DNA from: Bin87 sp965219925
Lineage (GTDB): Bacteria; Chloroflexota; Dehalococcoidia; Lucifugimonadales; UBA3495
Direction of reading: 5' to 3'
Assembly: GCA_965219925.1 (NCBI GenBank)
Contig: OZ244795.1
Span: 1 to 64,000, forward strand
Length of the DNA stretch: 64,000 nucleotides
The notes under the pieces were generated by a model. It saw only the letters and a list, made by a program, of their open reading frames with translations, did no database searches and was not told the origin of the DNA. Every line of letters starts with the position of its first letter. Position 1 is the stretch's first letter. Both the position numbers and the translations under genes were made by a program. This document shows, in pieces, positions 35,019 through 42,274 of this stretch.

Positions 35019-35863
35019 TAGCCCAGCACCTGTTCCGCCAATCGCTCCAGCCCGGCTATTCCCTCTGCGCCGGCGTCCGGAGGCAGCGCCACAGTCACCC
35101 GGTTGGCCCCGGCTTCCTCGTATCGCGCGATGACATCCCGGTCGGGCGCAACGTTGGAAACAATCAGTTGTATGGACTTCGGATCTCTGCCCGCTGCCTC
35201 CGCCAACTCATCCATAGCCGCGCGGCCCGCTCTCACCTGCTCTTCCGTCACGCGCACCGGCATCCAGCCGTCGCCCCATGCCACCACCCGTTTGAACACG
35301 TTGGCCGCATAGCCCCCCAGAAATACCGGCGGGTGGGGCTTCTGCACCGGCTTGGGCGAGCATTTGACCAAAGGAAAGTCGAAAAAGCGCCCGTGGAACT
35401 CAGCTTCGTCCTTGGTCCACAACTCTTTCATCGCCAGGATGGCTTCCCTGGTCTGTCCCCAACGATGTTGGAAATCGCCGCCCATTATCTCGGTTTCTTC
35501 CTGTAACCAACCGGCGCCGATGCCGAACAGGAACCTTCCCCCGGAGAACTTGTCCAGGGTGGCAATCTGTTTGGCCTGCATTATGGGATTGTGTTCCGGC
35601 ACCAGGCTGATGCTGGTTCCCAGTTTGATGGCGCTCGTGGCCCCCGAGGCCCGGGCCAGCGCGATCAGTGGGTCGCCGATGTCCGCCATCGAGGGCGGAA
35701 TTGACCCGTCCGGCGTACCCCCGTACCGGGAGTTGGTATGCACAGGAACAATCGGGTGCTCCGGAAGCCAGAAGGACTCAAACCCCAGCTCCTCGGCTCG
35801 TTTCGCCAGTTCCGCCGGGTCAACCGAATCGCTGGAAGCCCTGGCCGTAACTCCAATATCCAT
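35018..35863 (-). CDS. LLM-class (luciferase-like) flavin-dependent oxidoreductase
   Basis: 281 residues, ATG after ACGGAGGCG. Bacterial luciferase-like TIM barrel of the F420/FMN type: MDIGVTARASSDSVDPAELA, FESFWLPEHP, LGTSISLVPEHNPI, FLFGIGAGWLQEE and PVFLGGYAANVFKRVVAWGDGW. Members perform monooxygenation or F420-linked redox on small molecules. Four LLM paralogues occur in the window, a pattern common in SAR202-like genomes (known for the group, inferred here). Its 3' end overlaps the hypothetical 106-residue gene. Confidence 0.9.
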   Translation of the reverse strand: MDIGVTARASSDSVDPAELAKRAEELGFESFWLPEHPIVPVHTNSRYGGTPDGSIPPSMADIGDPLIALARASGATSAIKLGTSISLVPEHNPIMQAKQIATLDKFSGGRFLFGIGAGWLQEETEIMGGDFQHRWGQTREAILAMKELWTKDEAEFHGRFFDFPLVKCSPKPVQKPHPPVFLGGYAANVFKRVVAWGDGWMPVRVTEEQVRAGRAAMDELAEAAGRDPKSIQLIVSNVAPDRDVIARYEEAGANRVTVALPPDAGAEGIAGLERLAEQVLG

Positions 35864-36110
35864 AGTAATCGCCTCCGTAATGAAGATGGCCTGATGGTAT
35901 CACTTGCAAGCCAATCGCACTATTAAAGATGCGTAGAACACCGGGCCCTGCCAGTATCACCCCTGCGGCCTGTTCCAATAGCTCACCATGAGAGGCAGCG
36001 TCCCATCGGCGGAACAAGCCCCTGATTTTAGAGGTGTTATGGGATGCTCTCACGCGTACCCACCTTGTCAAACCAAACTGCCTACTATCATTCGGAGGAA
36101 CGCCCCTCCC

Positions 36111-36289
36111 CAGGGCCTTTCGGTTTTACAAGAAATCCCCTCTCCCTTGATGGGAGAGGGTGAGAGCCTGCCCCGTACTTGATACGGGGGTGAGGGTGAA
36201 GGTGTGAGATAGGGAACTATCCTGCGGCAGACTATACCCCTCACCCCAGCCCTCTCCCACAAGGGGAGAGGGAGCATCGAAAGGCCCTG
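36111..36289. mobile_element. CAGGG-type MITE with a CCCTCTCCC core
   Basis: 179 bp, starting CAGGGCCTTTCGGTTTTAC and ending ATCGAAAGGCCCTG. The flanks CGCCCCTCCC (36101-36110) and CGCCCACCCC (36290-36299) agree at 8 of 10 positions, consistent with an aged 10-bp duplication. The core is quite different from the 145-bp copies: CCCTCTCCCTTGATGGGAGA plus a unique GTGTGAGATAGGGAACTATC segment. The same ends and core recur at 59413-59567. Confidence 0.8.
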
Positions 36290-36343
36290 CGCCCACCCCC
36301 ACCTGTCATTGCGAGGAGCGCAGCGACGTGGCAATCTCGTGCC

Positions 36344-37231
36344 CTATGGTCGCTGCCGAGGATGTTTGGCCAGGAAGTCGTCGGCTATCTGTTCGAAGGT
36401 TACAAACTGGACGCCGTCGTGGGCACGGATGTATTCAGTGAGTCGCTCCAGCATCAGCAACACCTGGGGGCGACCGCTGACGTCGGGGTGGATCGTTATC
36501 GGGAAGACTGCTTCGTCGTATTCTCGGTAAACCCAATCGAACTGGTCTCGCCATAGCGACTCGATGTCCCTGGGGTTGGTGAAGCCGTGGCTGTTGGGCG
36601 ACTTTTTGATGAACATCATCGGAGGCAGGTCGTCCAGGTACCAGTTGGCCGGTATCTCCACCAGGTCGGTCTCCTCGCCCCGTTCCAAAGCCTGCATCCA
36701 ATGGTCTGCCGGCATGGCATAGTCAATCTTGGTCCAGCGGTCGCCGACTCGGACGTAGTAGCATTCGAAATCGCGGTGCATCAGGCTGTGATCGTACTTG
36801 ATGCCGTGCTTCAGGAGCAGCTCGTTGGTTACGTGACTGAACTCCCACCATGGAGCAACGTAACCGCGGGGCCGCTGCCCCGAAAGCTCGGTGATCAGAT
36901 CGATGCAACGCACCAGAACGGCCTCCTCCTGATCCGAGGACATGGAGATGGGGTTCTCGTGGGAGTAACCGTGCAGGCCCACCTCATGCCCCTGCTCCAC
37001 GATCATCCGGCACTCTGCCGGAAAAGTCTCTATGGAGTGGCCAGGGATAAACCAACTGGTCTTGATATCAAGCCGGTCGAAAAGTTTCAGCAGCCTGGGG
37101 GTGCCGACTTCGCCAGCGAACAATCCGCGGGAGATGTCGTCGGGGGAGTCCTCTCCGCCATAGGATCCTAACCAACCGCCAACGGCATCCAGGTCAACGC
37201 CAAAAGCGCACAAGATTTGTTTAGTGGTCAT
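36344..37231 (-). CDS. Polysaccharide deacetylase (NodB-domain) protein
   Basis: 295 residues, ATG after GAGGAGATC. NodB motif 1 is FGVDLDAVGGW (Asp pair for metal binding and catalysis), motif 2 is GLHGYSHEN (metal-binding His), motif 3 is RGYVAPWWEFS, and a C-terminal TIHPDVSG corresponds to the motif with the catalytic-base-activating His. Unlike the two PuuE-like proteins at 2853-4814 it keeps the canonical metal residues. No signal peptide, so cytoplasmic action on a small amide or ureide, or on a sugar, is likely. It is 30 bp downstream of the thioredoxin-domain gene and probably in the same operon. Confidence 0.88.
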   Translation of the reverse strand: MTTKQILCAFGVDLDAVGGWLGSYGGEDSPDDISRGLFAGEVGTPRLLKLFDRLDIKTSWFIPGHSIETFPAECRMIVEQGHEVGLHGYSHENPISMSSDQEEAVLVRCIDLITELSGQRPRGYVAPWWEFSHVTNELLLKHGIKYDHSLMHRDFECYYVRVGDRWTKIDYAMPADHWMQALERGEETDLVEIPANWYLDDLPPMMFIKKSPNSHGFTNPRDIESLWRDQFDWVYREYDEAVFPITIHPDVSGRPQVLLMLERLTEYIRAHDGVQFVTFEQIADDFLAKHPRQRP

Positions 37232-37261
37232 CTCATTGATCTCCTCTTTACGGTGGTCAGA

Positions 37262-39040
37262 TCACACGTCGGCCCAGGGGCGCGACCGGGCCATTTCCCG
37301 AACACCCTCGGGTGTGGTGATGGGGGCCAGGCAGCGGTCTCCCATGCAGGCGTACAGCGCCGCCCCGTTGCGCAGCGGGAAACCAAGTTGGCGGATTTGC
37401 TCGGCATCACGCTCCGAATCCAGGGGCTGCACCACCCGGTGGGGAACGTAGATTCGCAATGCCGACCGGTGCAGTCGGCGATAAATCGGACTGGACGAAT
37501 CGCCGACCAAGACCAGGCGCACCGGCCCGTGGGACAGCAGGTCCCTGGCTCGTCCCCAGGCCGCGCCCGCCGGCAGGAATAAAGCTTCCTCATCCTCTTC
37601 CATCCGGCGGGATGCGTGGGCGCCCAGATAGCTCTTCCCGGGGACCACGGATTCAAAGATTTTGAGGGCTTGGGAGGCCCGGCCCGAGTACCCCTCGTCG
37701 CCGGTCAGATGAGACAGGGCCAGCAGCGCCTCGGCCCAGCTACTGTTCTCCAACACCGGCTGCTCCCGCGGCAGGATTCTCGCCTCGAAGGACCGGGGTG
37801 GGGTGGTGTCGTAGTAGCCGCCGTCGGGCGCGCCGAACAGCCGCTCGACGGTCTCGGCGACTTCAACCGCCCGGTGCAGGCAATCAGGTTGCCCCGTGGA
37901 CTGATACAGGGACAGCCAGGCTACCAGGAAATTTACCTGGTCGGCCAGGATGGGCGTAGCGTCGTTCAACGCGCCCACGCGGCGGCGCAACCCGCCGGCA
38001 GGGGTCCAGCTCTCCGCCCACAGTCTTTCCAGAATAGCGGCTCCGAGCCGCCGATGAATGGAATTCCCCAGAATGTTGGCCGCCTGAATCAGGGCATGGG
38101 CGGCCAGAGCGTTCCATCCGGCGTAGAACGTGCGGTCGACGGGCGGCGGCGCGGTTGCATCGCGGTCCTTCCAGGACCGCTGGTAGTAGGGTTCGTCAGC
38201 GTCCTGGCTGGCGAAGAACAACCCTTCGCCGGAACTGAACAGCGTGGCCAGCAGGTAATTCAGGATGCCGTGGGCGGCGGCCTTGTAGTCCCCTTTTCGG
38301 GTAATCTGGAATGCTTCCAGGTAGGCGATTGCCAGGCTAGCGTTGCTGACCAGCATTTTTTCGTAGTGCGGCACCTTCCAGTCCCGGCTTACTGAGTAAC
38401 GAAAGAAACCCTGGTCCTTCCGGTCGTAGATGCCGTGCCACATTCCCTGCAGGGTGGCCTCGACCATTCTCAGGATAGTCCGTTCGCCGGTGCGTCCGTA
38501 CCGGGCGGTGAGGAACCGCAGCGCCTCCCACGGGGGCTGTTTGGGTTCCAGTCCAAAGCCGCCGAATTGCTCGTCGCAAAGCTCCGTCAGCCGGCCCAGT
38601 ACTGCATCTACGGAGGCGTTGGCCCCGTCACGGTCAGGCGATGCAATGCGGTCCGCGCCGTGACCGCCGCCCGGCGCGACTTCGCCGCTGGATACTCGCG
38701 TCAGCAGGGCGACCATCTCGTCGGGAGGAGTGTAGGGCCGGCCAGCCAGGAATTCGCCACTCCCGGTCAGGAACGCCACCGACGGGAAACCACCCTGGTT
38801 GTACCGCAGCGATATGTCGGGGCGCTGGTCAACGTCAACCCGCACCGGGATGAACCGGGAGTTGACCAGCTCTATGACCCGTTCGTCGGCATAGGCAGTC
38901 TCATCCATGACGTGGCACCAGTGGCACCAGGTGGCGCCCAGGGTAAGCAGTACCTGCTTGTCCTCAGACCTGGCGGCCTCGAAGGCTTCCTCGCTCCAGT
39001 CCCTCCAGAGAATAGTATTGGCGCCGTCAAGTTGGCTCAT
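37262..39040 (-). CDS. Thioredoxin-domain protein with six-hairpin glycosidase-like region (DUF255/YyaL)
   Basis: 592 residues. The N-terminal thioredoxin-like domain has CHWCHVM (residues about 34-40) and a GGFPSVAFLTGSG cis-Pro region. The rest resembles the (alpha/alpha)6 barrel of YyaL/SPATA20-like proteins, for example WEALRFLTARYGRTG and the conserved FFRYSVSRDWKVPHYEKML with YNALAAHAL-like repeats. It is shorter than the usual 650-700 residues: the typical N-terminal 'NRLxxExSPYLLQHAxNPVDW' segment is missing and the protein opens with a brief MSQLDGANTILWRDW. Function of the family is not settled. First gene of an operon with the deacetylase. Confidence 0.87.
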   Translation of the reverse strand: MSQLDGANTILWRDWSEEAFEAARSEDKQVLLTLGATWCHWCHVMDETAYADERVIELVNSRFIPVRVDVDQRPDISLRYNQGGFPSVAFLTGSGEFLAGRPYTPPDEMVALLTRVSSGEVAPGGGHGADRIASPDRDGANASVDAVLGRLTELCDEQFGGFGLEPKQPPWEALRFLTARYGRTGERTILRMVEATLQGMWHGIYDRKDQGFFRYSVSRDWKVPHYEKMLVSNASLAIAYLEAFQITRKGDYKAAAHGILNYLLATLFSSGEGLFFASQDADEPYYQRSWKDRDATAPPPVDRTFYAGWNALAAHALIQAANILGNSIHRRLGAAILERLWAESWTPAGGLRRRVGALNDATPILADQVNFLVAWLSLYQSTGQPDCLHRAVEVAETVERLFGAPDGGYYDTTPPRSFEARILPREQPVLENSSWAEALLALSHLTGDEGYSGRASQALKIFESVVPGKSYLGAHASRRMEEDEEALFLPAGAAWGRARDLLSHGPVRLVLVGDSSSPIYRRLHRSALRIYVPHRVVQPLDSERDAEQIRQLGFPLRNGAALYACMGDRCLAPITTPEGVREMARSRPWADV

Positions 39041-39153
39041 CCGGTTAACCCCCGTCCTCGGGCGGCGGTGCAGCCGCCCTGCGATGATTGTAACGCAGGG
39101 TGCAGTTTAGGCTTTCGCAGCCCATTTTTACAGAGCAATGATCTGTATCGCAG

Positions 39154-39298
39154 CAGGGCCTTTCCAAAGTCGCCTTTGTCATTGCGAGCGAAGCGTGGCA
39201 ATCCCGTACCGGAAGCAGGGTTCGTACCCGCAAGACCAATCAACCCGACGAGATTGCCACGTCGCTACGCTCCTCGCAATGACTTTGAAAAGGCCCTG
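39154..39298. mobile_element. CAGGG-type MITE (CAAAGTC variant), 145 bp
   Basis: Ends CAGGGCCTTTCCAAAGTC and GACTTTGAAAAGGCCCTG. The left flank GTATCGCAG (39145-39153) and right flank GTATCTCAG (39299-39307) agree at 8 of 9 positions, an aged target duplication. The core is the GTCATTGCGAGCGAAGCGTG / CGTCGCTACGCTCCTCGCAA inverted pair around a unique centre. The ends relate it to the 122-bp element at 30701-30822. Confidence 0.83.
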
Positions 39299-39401
39299 GT
39301 ATCTCAGGCGTACGCATCTCAACTGATGGTTGCGCCGGGCAGATCGGCAATCGTGGTTTTTTTGGCTTGGTCAAGGGGTTCGCCGCTCCCGGTCACGCTT
39401 G

Positions 39402-40607
39402 CTAATCGGAGAAGCGGTAGATTCCCGACTGCTGGGACAGCAGGTATAGCTCTCCGTTGTTGTCCTGGGCGAAAGACATAATCATCATGCCGGTGTCGAG
39501 GAGTTGCTTGTGTTCCATCACCTCGCCGTCAACGTAGCGCAGGGCGAAGACCTTGCCGGAGCAGAAATCGCCGTAAACGTAGGCGCCGATCAGCCACCGG
39601 ATTGTGGAGCCGCGGTAGATGTAGCCACCTATCACCGAGCACGGTTCACCATCGAGGGAGTATTCCCATACCGGCGGCACTGTCCCGGTGTGGTCGCAGC
39701 CGTCCCTGGTACGGAAGCAATGGTTGCCCTCCAGCACGTTCCATCCGTAGTTGGCGCCCGGCTTGATGAGGTCAATTTCCTCCCAACGGTTCTGGCCCAC
39801 GTCGCCGGCCCAGAGCTCACCGGTGTCGCGGTCAAAGGCAAACCGCCACGGGTTACGCAGGCCGTGGGCCCAAATTTCGCCGCGCGCGCCGCCGTCAGAG
39901 AAGAAGGGGTTGTCCGGCGGGATGATGTACGCATGGTCAAATGTGGCCTCCGATACGTCGATTCGCAGGATGGCGCCGAGCAGCGTTGACGTATTCTGAG
40001 CGTTGCCCAGCGGGTCGCCGGCCGCTCCGCCGTCGCCCAGGCCGATGTACAGATAGCCGTCCGGCCCGAAGGCGAGCTGCCCGCCGTTGTGGTTGGTGTA
40101 CGGCTGCTCAACTTCCAGGATCACCATTTCGCTGTCCGGGTCGGCAGAGGGATTGTCAGACGAAATGGTGAAACGCGAGACTACCGAACGGCGTGGGTTG
40201 GCAGCGGAGTAGTAAACATAAAGGCGCCGTTGGTTCTTCGGGTCTAACGCCATACCCAGCAGCCCCTCTTCGGAACCGCCGCTACTCACGCGGTCGGTGA
40301 TGTCCAGGGACTTGGATACGGCGGTGTGGTCAGGGTTCGTCTGGTTGAATACCCAGACACGCCCGCCCTGCTCGGATACCCACACCCGGCCATCGTTCGC
40401 CTGAACCAGGTTGGTGGGTGCCTGAAACGACCTGGCAGTCAACACCGGTTCCAGCCGCAGGGTCTCCAACTGCGGGGCGGGAGACGGCGATGGCGGCGCT
40501 GGGGCGGTTGATTGCGTTGGGGCCGCTGTTTGCGTTGGGGCCGTGCTGTAGCATCCAGCTACAAGCGCCATCAGTACAACTATCAGGACTGTAACTATTA
40601 ATGCCAC
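39402..40607 (-). CDS. PQQ-dependent aldose sugar dehydrogenase-like lipoprotein
   Basis: 401 residues, GTG start. The N-terminus is a signal peptide with lipobox LVAGC (Cys near 19), followed by a Thr/Pro/Gln-rich linker, so it is likely a lipid-anchored exported protein. The six-bladed propeller of soluble glucose/sorbosone dehydrogenases follows: QAPTNLVQANDGRVWVSEQG, EEGLLGMALDPKN, NHNGGQLAFGPDGYLYIGLG with DGGAAGDPLGNAQN, and GANYGWNVLEG. The His of the HNGG motif is the expected catalytic base. It oxidises aldoses with PQQ; no PQQ biosynthesis genes are in the window. Confidence 0.9.
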   Translation of the reverse strand: MALIVTVLIVVLMALVAGCYSTAPTQTAAPTQSTAPAPPSPSPAPQLETLRLEPVLTARSFQAPTNLVQANDGRVWVSEQGGRVWVFNQTNPDHTAVSKSLDITDRVSSGGSEEGLLGMALDPKNQRRLYVYYSAANPRRSVVSRFTISSDNPSADPDSEMVILEVEQPYTNHNGGQLAFGPDGYLYIGLGDGGAAGDPLGNAQNTSTLLGAILRIDVSEATFDHAYIIPPDNPFFSDGGARGEIWAHGLRNPWRFAFDRDTGELWAGDVGQNRWEEIDLIKPGANYGWNVLEGNHCFRTRDGCDHTGTVPPVWEYSLDGEPCSVIGGYIYRGSTIRWLIGAYVYGDFCSGKVFALRYVDGEVMEHKQLLDTGMMIMSFAQDNNGELYLLSQQSGIYRFSD

Positions 40608-40958
40608 GTTCTCAGGATACTACGATCAACCGGCTCCGGAGTCCATTTGTTTCGCGTTGGAACACCCGTCGGCGGGCGGATGCGAGGCGGTCTCACGCGT
40701 ACCCACTTTGTCATTGCGAGGATCTTCCGCTCATCCTGAGCCTGTCGAAGGACGTGGCAATCTCGATGAGGCTGAGCACACGTCGGCGAACCGCCGTTGC
40801 TACGGCGACGAGATTGCCACGCTACGCTCGCAATGACAAAGCGGGTACGCGTGCGAGGCGGCGGTATGTTGCGCCGTCTGCTTCGCAGTAATATGTTCGG
40901 GCCGGCAGTTGCCGAGTCTTTTGGGACATCGAGCCCGATATTCGTCGGAGAAACTTAC
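40608..40958. repeat. Divergent intergenic region dominated by a repeat element
   Basis: Between the divergent sugar dehydrogenase and methyltransferase genes. 40691-40852 is an inverted-repeat element (annotated separately). On each side there is unique sequence of about 100 bp, which must hold the two promoters. No gene seen. Confidence 0.6.
40691..40852. mobile_element. MITE with CTCACGCGTACCC ends and 9-bp target duplication
   Basis: About 162 bp. The left end is TCTCACGCGTACCCACTTTG and the right end is CAAAGCGGGTACGCGT, flanked by GCGAGGCGG (40682-40690 and 40853-40861). Inside lie TCATCCTGAGCCTGTCGAAGG and GTCATTGCGAG/GCTCGCAATGAC arms. Decayed relatives of these ends occur near 1430, 19048, 20900, 31940, 36050, 45305, 49093 and 61240. 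The exact end is uncertain by a few bases because the right repeat is shorter. Confidence 0.72.
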
Positions 40959-41777
40959 ATGAACGCAATCGAAACTTGGGGCGAAATGGTTCGCGTCGAG
41001 CACGAGCAGTCGGACCGGATGCGGGGAGTGCGTCCCACCGACCACTGGACCGAATCCGCGCCGCAGTTCAAGGCCGACCCGCACCGGGTGGGAGATGCGT
41101 TGGTCGAAGAACTGCGTTCGCACCTGAGGCCGGGTGAAACCCTGCTGGACGTGGGCGCGGGCGGCGGACGGCTGGCCCTCCCGCTGGCGCTCACCTGCCC
41201 CACGGTGACGGCTGTAGAGCCATCGCCCAGCATGTGCTCCGTGCTGCGGGAGACTGCCTTGGAATACAACATCACAAACGTCTCGATAATCGAGGCCGGT
41301 TGGCTCGAAGCCTCCGTTGAACCTGCCGACGTAGTGCCGTGCAGCCACGTAGTTTACGTCATAGAGGACATCGAATCCTTCGTCCGAAAGATGGACAGAC
41401 ACGCCTGCCGTCTCGTCCTGGCCATTCTGTTCCAGGCTCCGCCGCAATCGCAATTCTACGGCCTTTGGGAGCAAGTTCACGGCGAAAAACGCCACGGGCT
41501 GCCTTGTCTGCCGGAGTTCCTTCCGGTTCTGGAGCAGTTGGGCATCAGGCCGGAGGTGACCGAGCTGGACGAACAGCCGTCGCGGGGGTTTGGCAGCCGC
41601 CGGGAAGCCAGCGAAATGATCGCCCGCAGAATCTATGTTACGCCTGGAACCGAGGCCATGACCCGGCTGGAGCGGGCGCTGGACAGTTCGTTGCTCGAAG
41701 TGGACGGCGCCTGGCAAATCAAGGGGACACAGCCCCTGCGCCCCTGTGTCGTGGCCTGGGAAACCGCCGGACTTTAG
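40959..41777 (+). CDS. SAM-dependent class I methyltransferase
   Basis: 272 residues from the ATG at 40959; longer frames start inside the repeat element. Motif I is LLDVGAGGGRLALPLA (near 50-65), and the acidic residue after strand 2 is VEPSPSM. A post-I region CSHVVYVIEDIESFVRKMDR follows. The target is unknown; the closest general type is a Methyltransf_11/25 small-molecule enzyme. The gene stands alone, divergent from the sugar dehydrogenase. Confidence 0.85.
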   Translation: MNAIETWGEMVRVEHEQSDRMRGVRPTDHWTESAPQFKADPHRVGDALVEELRSHLRPGETLLDVGAGGGRLALPLALTCPTVTAVEPSPSMCSVLRETALEYNITNVSIIEAGWLEASVEPADVVPCSHVVYVIEDIESFVRKMDRHACRLVLAILFQAPPQSQFYGLWEQVHGEKRHGLPCLPEFLPVLEQLGIRPEVTELDEQPSRGFGSRREASEMIARRIYVTPGTEAMTRLERALDSSLLEVDGAWQIKGTQPLRPCVVAWETAGL

Positions 41778-41820
41778 TAGTACTCACAAAAGCCCGTGAT
41801 CGTTGGACTCACGAGTCGTT

Positions 41821-41944
41821 CAGGACGATTGCAAAGTCCCTGGACACCCGCTCATGGTGAGCTTGTCGAACCATCGGCGACCGTCCTTCGACAGGCTCAG
41901 GACGAGCGGGTAGGGTCAACTCCCGTAACTTTGCAATCGTCCTG
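41821..41944. mobile_element. 124-bp MITE with CAGGACGATTGCAAAGTC ends and 10-bp duplication
   Basis: Ends CAGGACGATTGCAAAGTC and ACTTTGCAATCGTCCTG. Flanks ACGAGTCGTT (41811-41820) and ACGAGCCGTT (41945-41954) match at 9 of 10 positions. The interior has CTCATGGTGAGCTTGTCGAA and CTTCGACAGGCTCAGGACGAG, the same repeat pair carried by the element at 30701-30822. The terminal CAG...CTG and 10-bp duplication place it with the CAGGG group. Confidence 0.88.
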
Positions 41945-42169
41945 ACGAGCCGTTAGGTCAGCCCATCGCCATTGCTCACCGTCGACCGGCCCTCCGAGGG
42001 GTTAGGCCATCGCTTTCCCGGTCATGTGCGACCGAGGGATACAGCGGAGGCCGGTAGCGTTCATACGTTACCTGCCTCAGAGGTTGTCTGAAAATGGCCT
42101 AATTGAGTTGAGAGGATGAATGCGGGAGATTGGAGGTTTGGCGCAGGGTGGCGGCATGGAGAGACCTCT

Positions 42170-42235
42170 TTACCCCAGGACCTGGATGACCAAGAGCGGC
42201 AACTGCTGGAGCCTCTGTTGCCGTCGACCAAACCT
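42170..42235 (+). pseudogene. Possible remnant of an IS5/IS4-type transposase N-terminus
   Basis: The frame reads LPQDLDDQERQLLEPLLPST, which resembles the N-terminal 'YPxDLTDxQWxLLEPLLP' motif of IS5-family transposases (DUF4096-like). Nothing before or after is recognisable. Motif-only evidence. Confidence 0.4.
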
Positions 42236-42274
42236 TATGCCATGAACTGCGCTGTATTCCGTTCTATTCAACGG

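Larger units (their letters stand above)
41778..42274. repeat. Gene-free region with a MITE and a transposase fragment
   Basis: Includes the 124-bp MITE at 41821-41944 and a transposase N-terminal remnant near 42170-42235, separated by about 220 bp of unassigned sequence. No functional gene seen. Confidence 0.65.
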
